Assembly: GCA_001574975.1 (NCBI GenBank)
Contig: KQ965757.1
Location: forward strand, 394,239-423,309
Length of the DNA: 29,071 bases
Source: Gonapodya prolifera JEL478
Taxonomy: Eukaryota; Monoblepharomycota; Monoblepharidomycetes; Monoblepharidales; Gonapodyaceae
Direction of reading: 5' to 3'
This document shows positions 20,619 to 29,071 of the stretch, piece by piece. How positions within the stretch are numbered: position 1 is the first letter of the stretch; each line of letters begins with the position of its first letter. The position numbers were made by a program, and so were the translations under genes. The notes beneath the pieces were generated by a model. The model saw nothing but the letters and a program-made list of their open reading frames with translations, ran no database searches and was not told where the DNA came from.

Positions 20619-22718
20619 ATGACTCATCCAACCCCACTCCGACAGGATCTCGAAAGCCCCCACACAATCGAGGAGAGACACGCATTTTTTGCGTCCATCT
20701 GTCAATCTCGAACCCTTTTCGACGTGATATTGACGGCTTGCCGGGACAGTGCCCGTTTTGAAAACATGGCGCCAATTCAACGACTCAAGATTCTTCACCC
20801 CTCCGGCTCGAACCTCATTATCGTACGACCGGAACAACGGCCCTGGAATCTGCTCGATTTCATTGCATTCCTGAAAACGCGCCTTCCACCTGCGCTGGGG
20901 AACTTTCGTCCCGAGGATTTGAAACTTGTAGTCTCGGAGGGGGAAAGTTTCGACGAGTTCGAGCTGCTTTCCACAGAGGATGTTTGGAGGCTTTGGGCGA
21001 GTCCTGAAGTCGCTTTGACGTGCAATGTAGAACTTGTTCCTGGATATGCTCCCGAGGTGCAGTGTTTCTCAAAGTTTTTGTTCGCCTGCCGCTTCTTCAA
21101 CTCGCTTGCACGTCCGGAAACTCACCAGCGAGCTATCATCGGTCTGGAAATTCCATTGCCGCCTCGAAAATCGTCCCCCCCGGGAGGTGGTCGCAGATTG
21201 CCACCGATCCCTCACATCGATCCTCGGCGGACATCGGAGCTCACGTTGAGTGATGAAGAGGTCCGGAAACCTCCAAATGGCAGTACGGTCGACAATCCAC
21301 CGCTGGCGGCCGGGACGCTGCCCGGCCAAATTGCAATCGCCCCACCTCCCTATCTACGACTCCCGTTGGAGGACTTATCCTCTTCCGATTCCGATTCACG
21401 CCCACTCTCGACAGTCCACTCACGTCACAGTATCCACTCGTCGGTGACGGCGACCTTAAGTGATGTGGTGAATAAAGACGAGCTCACCAACATTTCGAAT
21501 GTGGAGCTTCCGACCATCGCTCGACCAAAGAGACACTCGCTGAACGTGATGACGACCGCGAAGGATATTCTTCCGGGAATGCTCCGCTCACGATTGCCGG
21601 ACACCGTGGAGAAGGGCTACGCTTCTATCTATTGTGACGTGGGGTTTGACAACGGAGGTGATGTGGGAGGCTTGGTCTCGGCAAACGTCCACCGAAATGT
21701 CGGTGTCACTCGTGCAAAGGGTACCGATCGCCCCAGTGCCACAGTGGATCTGTCGCCTCAGGATACCGCTGAGCCGGAGATTACGCTCGGCTTATCGAAC
21801 CATGGACCCAGAACTCCACCCAGTACACCACATCCTCCGGCACCAGGCGGAGGCACTCGCGCAGTAAACATGTATCGCCGGCTGTCACTGTTGAATCTAA
21901 AGCTGACACAGGGATATTCGGCAGCGTCGACAACTTCTTCAAGTGTTAACGCTATCCCACCTTCGAGTGGACAGCTGGAGGAGCAACTGCGGATATTTTT
22001 ATCGGGAGGTGGACATTATGATGCTGAGCTGATGTGGAAAAGCGAGGAGGATGCAACATTCAGGGAAATCATGGGAGAGCTTGCGGACGACAGATGGACT
22101 CCACAACGGGGCTGGGGCTACAAAATGGTAATAAATGTGCATCGTCATATTGTGCGTGACCAATAACAATTTTTCCTGACATGATATGTTCCCAAAGGCT
22201 GCCATGGATTCTCATCAGCATCTGGTGCAATACATCCCCCGGAACACTTCCTGGGAAAAAGCGAAAAGCCGTGGCTACCTTCAATTTGTGAGTTTGTGAA
22301 GTTTTTTGATCTGAGTCATCTCTTCTCTAATCCGTCCATGTGACTTGTGTGATACCTCTGCACTGAAAAGACCATAATTTATAATTCACAGCACCTCTTC
22401 CACACAGCAAAACGCACCCTCCCGACAAAACTGCCAGACCTTCGTGTTCCCACCTTTCACAGCGAGTTCATTGAGCCACTCAGCTCTCCGACGCATGGAC
22501 CGGGCACTGGGAGGCACACGGAGTGGGCGTGCCTCTTCCCCGAAGGTCGATTCAGACCACCAAATGATGGTTCTGGGGATGTCCACGTTGCGTACGTGGT
22601 TAGAGCGGCAGGAGATGAGCTCGGACATAGCTGCAAGAGCGTCGTTCAGGACTGGGTCAGGGAGATGGTTGGAGTCCAAGGTGATTGGGGTGAGTGCATG
22701 ACTGTGTTTATTCTATGA
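20619..22718 (+). CDS. Tandem paralogue 2: same architecture as paralogue 1, about 617 aa
   Basis: Exons are 20619-21056, 21129-22127, 22198-22287 and 22392-22718. The 72-bp first intron (21057-21128) is probable. It is a multiple of three and stop-free, so retention would add an F-rich stretch of 24 residues. The ATG at 20619 has strong context (CCGCCATGA). The ATG at 20766 aligns with the start of paralogue 1, so the 49-residue extension is uncertain. The N-terminal module reads IQRLKILHPSGSNLIIVRPE and LLDFIAFLKTRLPPAL. The linker is Pro/Ser-rich. The C-terminal region has LMWKSEEDATFREIMGELAD, WTPQRGWGYKM, HLFHTAKRTLPTKLPDLRV and DVHVAYVVRAAGDE. Its third exon is 90 nt, exactly as in paralogue 1, and falls at the same place in the protein. 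No catalytic motif is seen. Function unknown. Confidence 0.78.
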
Positions 22719-24769
22719 TATGGCAAATTCATGACGCCTCGAAAACCATTGATTTTTGCTTTTTGCTCATCGCTGTGGTGCTTAGCTCTATCTGCTGCCG
22801 CTCCCAAGTTCCGAGTCTGGCGAGGTTAGAATCAATCTGAGGACCAAAGCAGTTCCAGACTGTTATAATGCTTAATTCTTATTGGTATATGTGTTGAATG
22901 GACTTTGTCAGACCATTTGCATCATTACGTGCATTTTCATAATCAACCTGTGACGTGTGCCACCGAGTCAAAACGGCCATCCAAAATTTATCAATTATTG
23001 AGAGTAAACCATTTCACATTTCTCTTCTCTTCTTTACCATTTTTGGTGAAAATCATCAATAATTAAGTTTGGTGGAACAGGACAAATGCAAAATGTTTCA
23101 TCTCATTGACGTGGCTCCCGCCCTGTGGCACAACCTGGTGACGCGAAGAAGGCAAGCGCAGGCAGGCAAACACGAGTACAGCTGTATCGGTTGAATTGCT
23201 ATGCTCCCTTGCCATGTGTGCGTCTTCTATTGACAGGCCTGAGTGCCTCGCTCGATGGTCAGAAAAGCTTCCCAGTTTCCGCATCAAGCAATCTTTAGAC
23301 CTAAACAATTGCCCGCAAAGTAACGAAAGGGTTTTAGTTGGGGGCGTTAATCAAGTTTGGGAGGTGTTGCAGTGATGGCTAGGAATTTCTCTGTTGGCTT
23401 TAGTTGACCATTGGCAATGAATGGCAGAAGTCACCCAGGCCTTTGCACACACATGTACGGAACTACAAATAAAGCATCTAATGAAGCGTGTTACTTGAAA
23501 CTCAGGCATACAGCAGAAGCATTGCACCCAGATTCGAACAACCNNNGGTCACAACAGTAACCTGGCAGACCAACAACAAAGTATCAATTCTAAAGACTTG
23601 GTCTGACTTGCCTGCACAATCTACAAATTTCTAGCATGGATATAGACCCCAGAATCGTTGGTATAGTTGCACAAATATTGGAGATGTTGGCAGCACACGT
23701 CCCGCATCAACCCAATCCCCCTCCTGCTTCCCCTGTCTCACTCTAACCTCGCCATGCAGCTATTAGAGGTGTGCATTGTTGGGACCTGTGTCTTTGTTTC
23801 ACAGGCAAAGCCATGAGGGGCGGTGATCCGGAGCTAAAATGTTAATTGAATGTGATTTCAAACATTTGTGATCCAACATTATCTTTTCCTTTTCCTTTTG
23901 CAGCTTTAATGGTGAAAACGCTTAAAGATTAAACTGAAATCAAAATGTATCAAGGTTAAAGGACACCTGGCGGTTTTGCAGAACAAACGCTACACTTATA
24001 TTTTAAATCATGAAGATAAAATACAGTCCACACCTTGCGCCGACCAAGCACACACCAATGTGGCAGACACCAAAACATGCAAGACAATTTATCTGACCCT
24101 TCCAATTCAGACGCGGGGACTTGGGCTATGTTGCAAACAAAAAGGAGGCGCCAGTACTGGTGCAGTTGATCCTCCTCTCTCAGCTGGAGTGGGTGATCCC
24201 AGCAGAAAGGTCTTTCTATGAAGACGCAAGGCTCAACTTGAATGCCATGTTGAATCCAGACTGCTTGTGGAACTTTCAGTGAGTTCTGGCAGGAACAATA
24301 AACACCGCCGTATATCCAACAAAGTCAACATTGTTCTGGACGTAGTGCGGTAAGTGATGTCAAGACTCTTAATCTGTAGATATCTTCGCCAGTAGCGCAC
24401 TAGCCAAGATGATAGTAGAAGTTGAAGACAAAAGAAAGAGATCAAATCTATGCCCAAGAACTAAGTGGCAAAATCTTGGTTATCTCAATCCTTAGTGTTG
24501 TACGGATGTCCAGCAGAATGATTCAACAAGTGCACCAATTTTGTCCTATTTTGCCTTCTTCTCTGGTTGTCTGTTACTGTATCTCTTTCAACTCGCGAAT
24601 CCCTCCATCTTTTTCTTCGGCTCCAATGCTTGCCGGCTCACCACGCCGAAAGCTCCCTTTACAAGCAGCGCAGCTGCAGTTGCACAGTAGTCCTCAAAAT
24701 ATTGTAGTTAGAATCAATTTAACGAAACTTAAGTATCTACTACTGACTGTGTTACCAATATTCCTCCGC
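22719..24769. other. Gene-poor stretch with assembly gap
   Basis: About 2 kb without any open frame that looks like protein on either strand. It starts with the 3' UTR of paralogue 2. A weak inverted repeat sits near 22986-23066 (TTATCAATTATTGA against TCATCAATAATTAAG). A 3-base gap lies at 23544-23546. Short frames at 23063-23308 and 23976-24221 lack motifs and splice logic. Confidence 0.5.
23544..23546. other. Assembly gap (NNN)
   Basis: Three undetermined bases interrupt the sequence in the middle of the gene-poor region. A run of exactly three probably marks a join or masked call of unknown true size, so adjacent structure should not be trusted across it. Confidence 0.95.
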
Positions 24770-25310
24770 CTAGGTCACCAATAACATAAATGCAAGAAAA
24801 CCGAGGACACCAAACTGCACCAAATTTACTACAGCTTGAGTGATTCCCAAGCTTTTAATGATGACAGCGTCGGCGTCGGGTGCGTAGCTCAGCGCAGACG
24901 GGTACTGAGGAAGTCCAGTGTCGGCAGAACCGTCTGAAATGCAAACTGCAACAACAGCTGTGAAGGCTGGGAAAAACGCAAATGCTGTCACTAGGCCGGT
25001 CAACCTGTCATACAAAGGAGGTGTCAGTCAAGATGTTGCGGCCCCGCGAACAAATCCCAAAGGCAGGAAGGAAAGTACTAGGCACAGTGGCCGGCACGGA
25101 CACTCATGCTGCCAGATATGCCCAAGGAAAGAAACAAGAGACAAACTGAAGTGACAATAGTGCCGCGGAAACTGCCGCAACAATCGCGATGGCGTTCACT
25201 GCTCAAAGAGCACCGTCAGGTGCCTTGGTCGCCCTCATCATGTAAAGGGCATGGAACGAGACAACAGTAAGTGCGATGCTCAGAGAGGAGCTGATTCCTA
25301 GTATGAACAT
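24770..25310 (-). pseudogene. Remnant of a polytopic membrane protein
   Basis: On the minus strand from 25310 the frame reads MFILGISSSLSIALTVVSFH, then ALYMMRATKAPDGAL, then a TGA, then AVNAIAIVAAVSAALLSLQF and CFFPWAYLAA, then another TGA. After an unclear junction near 25020, a 24770-25015 frame continues YDRLTGLVTAFAFFPAFTAV, LGITQAVVNLVQFGVLGFLA and ends LLVT. At least four hydrophobic spans are present. The two in-frame stops suggest decay. I do not recognise the family. An unspliced intron cannot be ruled out for the second stop. Confidence 0.45.
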
Positions 25311-26055
25311 TGCCTGGGATGGCGGAAGATGGTTGGATTGGAGCATTGGGCACGGATCATTGGACACATAAGATGAACAACAGGGAAAATCATCTTGATC
25401 GCCTCCAACTCACGGGAACTACTTCTTGCAGTTCCTTGAGATATCCCCAGACAAACGCTTGCAGCTTTGTTTGCGCCCCTCTGACTCGGTCGAACAATTT
25501 GGGAGGAGGATTTACAGGCTCCACTTTGAGCTGCTTCTGCGCACCAGCTTCCCGGCACGCGTCCAGTTATGCGGGTAGCGAGAAGGTCATGGCCAAGCGT
25601 CAAGAGTGGAGAGGGCCAATTGGAAGTGTCCAGAGTGCAGAAGTTCATGGTTGCCACGCTGCGGCCACTCAGGAATGTGGACAAAGTCAAAGGCATCAGC
25701 TATAGTCCAATGCTGAGACGCTATCCAATCGGAGCGGGCTGTGTTAAAAACTTCTGTATGTATTCCCCCTTTACCCTTGTATCAAGATAAGTACTGTACT
25801 CCCCGTCCTTCTATGTCAAACCGGTCAAATGTATCGACACCGCCACTGTTCCAGTGCAAGGTAGCAACATTTAGAATCCATAAACTTCCTTGGATAAAAC
25901 AATGTGGATGCGTTTAGGACCCCGTGGGTTGGAGCCTGGAGCCGAGAGGACGACTGGTTGATATACGTGGCAGCAAAAACGATTCGGCAAGAATAAGAAC
26001 AGATGTATGTCAACGCACCGCACAAATCTTTCCCCAAGGCCTCATCCACACTCAC
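25311..26055. other. Gene-free stretch between membrane-protein remnant and LUD fragment
   Basis: Overlapping frames on both strands (25298-25790) show no motif. Part may be the decayed 5' end of the membrane-protein gene on the minus strand. Nothing else could be supported. Confidence 0.4.
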
Positions 26056-26465
26056 CAGTGTTGTTTGCAAACAACCTCTCCGCTCCATACACCAAATGCG
26101 CCTCAGAAGCTCTCCAAAGCCACCGCGAACTCATTGACCCTCTTATGGGCCTCCTCAACACCCCCGGCAACGATCTTGATGGACCCGGCGAAGAAGACGA
26201 CGTTCGATGAGGAGATTAGGGCGGAGGTCTTGGTGCCTGTGCCGTCGATGGTGACAATGGAGCCCAAGGAGGAGATGGCGTTGGGGGAGGCGAAGAAGTA
26301 GTTGGTGAACTGGTGGGGTGGTGGGTTGGGGGGGGGGTTTGGGGTAAGGTGGGAGCGATGTGGAGTCGACACTGTGGGGAAAAAAAGGCGCAGAAGGCAG
26401 AAGGGAGGGAAGAGACTCACGTAACCCTCTTGGCGGAGCTTTGCGGCCATTTGCGATGCCATCAT
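26056..26465 (-). pseudogene. LUD-domain (YkgG/LutC-like) protein fragment with frameshift
   Basis: Exons 26465-26421 and 26309-26103 join in phase across a 111-bp intron (donor GTGAGT, acceptor CACCAG; the intron contains a long C run on this strand). The encoded TNYFFASPNAISSLGSIVTI, DGTGTKTSALISSSNVVFFA and GSIKIVAGGVEEAHKRVNEF follow the core of LUD domains, known from bacterial lactate-utilisation proteins and widespread in fungi. The frame ends at a TGA (26105-26103) just after VALESF. A neighbouring frame resumes the expected sequence with ASEAHLVYGAERLFANN up to a GTGAGT donor at 26055. A single-base shift near 26105-26112 therefore splits the gene. The N-terminal part of the domain is missing, and a copia-like remnant begins about 130 bp upstream. 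It is probably a truncated pseudogene. Confidence 0.6.
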
Positions 26466-26599
26466 CGCTGATTTAAGGCCACATCTTGAAGCAAATCATC
26501 AAGAAACGAACTCCACTCTGCCACACATGCGGCCACGGCTGGAGCTGTTGAAATTCTGCCGGACATCCAATCATTATTGACCACGTAGAAAGCACTAGT

Positions 26600-27222
26600 T
26601 TATCCTTTTTCTTTTTGTCTTCGTTCTTTGACAGAATCATATTGACGGGTGTAGACCAGCAACAATTCAAACAGATTAAAAGTTTCACAACGTCTCTACG
26701 CTACGTCATGTCTATGGATTCGAAGGACCGTCTTCCATCTTACCCCTACCAGAAGTTAGACCCTTCCGTTAAAAGTCTCAACACCTACCTTGAACTCTTG
26801 GAGCCTTGGTTCAGCTTCCACGGCAACTTGGAGTAAATTGATGGAACAGAGATAGAGCCAGTGAAAGCATCTGGAGAAAGGGAGGAAGATTTCAAGAAGA
26901 GACAAAAGGAATGGACAATGCAGAACAGCAAGGCTTACCTGATGCTACGAACCAGTCTCAGCAATGAAGCCCAGAACATGATTCAGCACCTCCTCAAGGG
27001 CAACCAAAACGCTGCTCACCTCTTTGCGGCTATCAAAGCCAACTTCCAGCTCAAAGTAGCAGACTCGATCACCCTGCAAAGGCAACTGATCGATAGGAAC
27101 CTGTTGCCAATTGGCACACAGACATTATGAAAATCAGACGCAAGTGGAAAAGCATACGTGGAGAGGAATTTACCTTTCAGGATGAGTTCGACTGGACCTT
27201 CACTAACATCGATCCAACTTGA
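26600..27222 (+). mobile_element. Ty1/copia-like retrotransposon gag remnant
   Basis: A plus-strand frame reads LPSYPYQKLDPSVKSLNTYL, ELLEPWFSFHGNLE, a TAA at 26834-26836, then IDGTEIEPVKAS, KKRQKEWTMQNSKAYLMLRT and HLFAAIKANFQLKVADSITL. The order (WxxYLELLxPW, IDGTE, KEWxxxNSKA, then a helical LxxxF region) is that of the gag/UBN2-like part of copia-type elements. A second stop lies at 27128-27130, after which some frame continues (VERNFTFQDEFDWTFTNIDP). No zinc knuckle, protease, integrase or reverse transcriptase follows in the window, so only an inactive fragment is present. No LTR was identified. Confidence 0.65.
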
Positions 27223-27224
27223 GG

Positions 27225-27910
27225 GGTACCATTTTGTTTGAAAATATTGTGCATTTTTTTTTTCCACCTTGCTGCATCAAACATTATCACGATATTTCAA
27301 TTGCAGTTTTTATTATGCATTGAAAATTTACTATTCTATTCACCGGGTATTTATTTCTAACATTGTGACAATGTCATTAACTGCATATTTCACCGCATTT
27401 TTAAACATGTTGAATATTTCAATTTCGAAAAGATTACCGAAAAAAATATTCAACATTGAATTTGTACAAATTTGTAAATCTCGGGAAAATTATGCATCAA
27501 ATGGGCCAAAATTTTCAGAAAAAGAATTTAATTTGCCGTTTTTGAAAGTGGACCCTATCCCCTAGTTTTCCAAAAAAAAAAAAAAAAACCGCATTTTTCG
27601 AGATCTGTAAATGCCTGCTAAATATTTTAGTCAGATACAAATAATTTTCGAATTATTGGTAAACAAAACGGGAACATCATGTGCCATTGTAGGAACTTGT
27701 ACTTGGGAATTTCAATCAGAAACACCTCCATTCATCTCTTCAAAAGTTACAAAAGGTTTTCACAAGCTTGACATTATCAGCTTGAAAAACGGCCAACTGT
27801 TTTTTAATATGGAAACTTTGCGATTCAAACATTTTATTTTAAGTATTTTGGCAGTTAATGGGGTGAAATTAAAGATAGAGAAGCGGAATAGAAAATGCTC
27901 AGGTTGGAAA
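27225..27910. repeat. AT-rich island with A17 homopolymer
   Basis: About 690 bp of strongly AT-rich sequence, unlike the flanks. A run of 17 A lies at 27572-27588. Words such as TTTTCGA/TCGAAAA, ATTTTC and CCGCATTTTT recur (for example CACCGCATTTTT near 27390 and ACCGCATTTTT near 27590). Open frames here are low in complexity and not convincing genes. It may be a decayed element or a run of AT-biased mutation (RIP-like or otherwise). Confidence 0.5.
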
Positions 27911-28062
27911 AGGGAAATGCTAAAGATTCAAACCGGTAAACAGATCAAACTCATCCCCCCCCACGGTTCACCCGCTCCGCCCACTTCGCCCACCAGTGCA
28001 CAAAACCTTCATGACCTCCACGGCAACGGAATTTTTGCTCCACACAGCTTGCAGTCGCAAAT

Positions 28063-28994
28063 ATGTCCGGAGGTGACACTGGGAGCAATGGTGTTGTTGT
28101 GAACGCAATGAGTGGTGTCGAAACACTGATCTCTGCCACCAATTTGGTGGCTGCACCACCAGTGCCCATAGTGGTTAGTGTCATGTTGGGTTGCTTCTCG
28201 TTGGCACTGTGCTTTAACCTTGTGGTGTGAAACTGGAAGGCTGTGGCGAATGTCGTTCTGCCTCTGTCCCAACCACAACTGGCTCCCTTTGCACCTCTGG
28301 GGATGCCGATGCCAGGAGCTGCCCAGGGAAATCCGGATTTCTCAGCAGCAACTGTCAACAATGTCGTGGGCCTGGGCCTAAGCTCTCTACTCTCCACATT
28401 ATTGATGCAACAAGTCCCCAACATGGGTGCTTCACCGAGTCCGTTTGCTCCCACCGTGGGAAATTGGAACTCTTATCAAGGCACGCTGGACGTGGTGCAA
28501 CAGGAAGATTGTGGTGGCAATCAGACAAGGGTCATCTTGGCTCAGGTATGCGTGCTCAAAGCTCGCAACATGATCGTTCCTCATCTGAGTCATCTCCTGT
28601 GCTTGTTTGGTAGTTTGGGGGCAACCATAGTTGCAGCCCATCACAGCACTATGACATTTCCAGACCTCTGAGCTCCACAAGGCCAACAACAAGGTACGCT
28701 CAACCTCATTTTGCGCGGACGCTCTCACCTGGTTGTCCAAGTCCTCTGGGGGGGTATTCAATTGGTTCCCAACATGGCACAGCCACTGACACTTCTCAAT
28801 ACTTCAGAATGGGTTATTGCAAGTGTTCAAACAACTCCTCCAAGAGGTGAGCATTACTTCTTGAGTTTTTGAATGGTTTAAAGAATTCATTGTATTGATT
28901 TTTACAGGGAATACAGCACCACAATGGAATTCTTCTGGTGCATACGCAAATTTGCGGAATGCTCATAGACAGTCGGGATTGGGCGGAGGGTTAG
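28063..28994 (+). CDS. Multi-exon gene of unknown function with one in-frame stop, Pro/Gly/Asn-rich
   Basis: From the ATG at 28063 the frame reads MSGGDTGSNGVVVNAMSGVE and a hydrophobic span, VPIVVSVMLGCFSLALCFNL, then a TGA at 28228-28230. The same frame then continues with VANVVLPLSQPQLAPFAPLG and QGTLDVVQQEDCGGNQTRVI. Exons 28063-28545, 28664-28693, 28808-28846 and 28908-28994 join in phase through GT-AG introns of 118, 114 and 61 bp. They give a C-terminus GLLQVFKQLLQEGIQHHNG, LVHTQICGMLIDSRDWAEG. The stop TAG at 28992-28994 is part of a TTAGGG tract. The internal TGA means either a pseudogene or an additional intron in the first exon. I recognise no family. Confidence 0.45.
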
Positions 28995-29002
28995 GGTTAG
29001 GG
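28987..29002 (+). repeat. Short interstitial telomere-like tract (AGGG + 2x TTAGGG)
   Basis: AGGG is followed by two perfect TTAGGG units. TTAGGG is the telomere repeat of most filamentous fungi. The following bases (29012-29040) are G-rich but not repeat-like. So short a tract could be chance or a scar of end-repair. It sits about 70 bp from the window edge, so a longer array to the right cannot be judged. Confidence 0.6.
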
Positions 29003-29071
29003 TGCAATAGGTCGCGGGGTGAGGGTGGGGGATTTTCGGGAATGAGGACTTCATGCCCAGCTCCAATTGTG

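Noticed and set aside
22986-23066. Weak inverted repeat as a possible MITE
   Set aside because: Only about nine bases pair well around TCAATAATT, and no target duplication is visible.
23520-23543. TTCGAA word next to the gap as a possible tRNA T-arm
   Set aside because: The flanking bases do not form a T-stem on either strand, and no acceptor or anticodon arm was found.

Overview
The window looks like nuclear DNA of a filamentous basidiomycete, probably an Agaricomycete. Genes are compact and broken by many GT-AG introns, mostly 49-110 bp. Strings of short exons join in phase across them. The mobile-element remnants (hAT, Ty1/copia-like) and a short TTAGGG tract at the right end fit the same picture. 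No tRNA, rRNA or CRISPR array was seen.

Left flank (1-2525): a decayed hAT transposase with three in-frame stops, an AT-rich tract with repeated TTCAATTCAA/ATTCGA words, then about 1 kb without a gene I can support.

Gene-dense core (2551-22718), eleven gene models rebuilt by splicing. On the minus strand: a 12-exon protein with three HMG-box-like units (2551-5252), a CS-domain + SEL1-repeat + C-terminal membrane-anchor protein (5458-7078), and a 99-residue charged protein (7394-7962). On the plus strand: a 950-residue RING-H2 protein (8593-11655). Tail to tail with it on the minus strand is a single-pass membrane RING-H2 gene whose last 3' splice site seems mutated (11976-13117). Divergent from that on the plus strand: a WD40 protein (13387-15491), a four-TM membrane protein (15686-16766), two small uncharacterised genes (16981-17296 and 17518-18167), and a tandem pair of paralogues of an unrecognised family (18465-20338 and 20619-22718).

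The tandem pair is the best candidate for something undescribed. Both proteins have an N-terminal module of about 80 residues with an ubiquitin-like/PB1-like pattern, a long Ser/Pro-rich linker, and a conserved C-terminal region. Both encode part of that C-terminal region on an exon of exactly 90 nt.

Right flank (22719-29071): poor in intact genes. It holds a 3-base assembly gap, a stop-ridden polytopic membrane-protein remnant, a LUD-domain gene fragment with a frameshift, a copia-like gag remnant, an AT-rich island with an A17 run, and a multi-exon gene model with one in-frame stop whose final stop codon lies inside a TTAGGG tract. The window therefore reads as an intact gene island between decaying, element-rich flanks. 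All gene models are my own manual splicing; none was checked against transcripts or databases.
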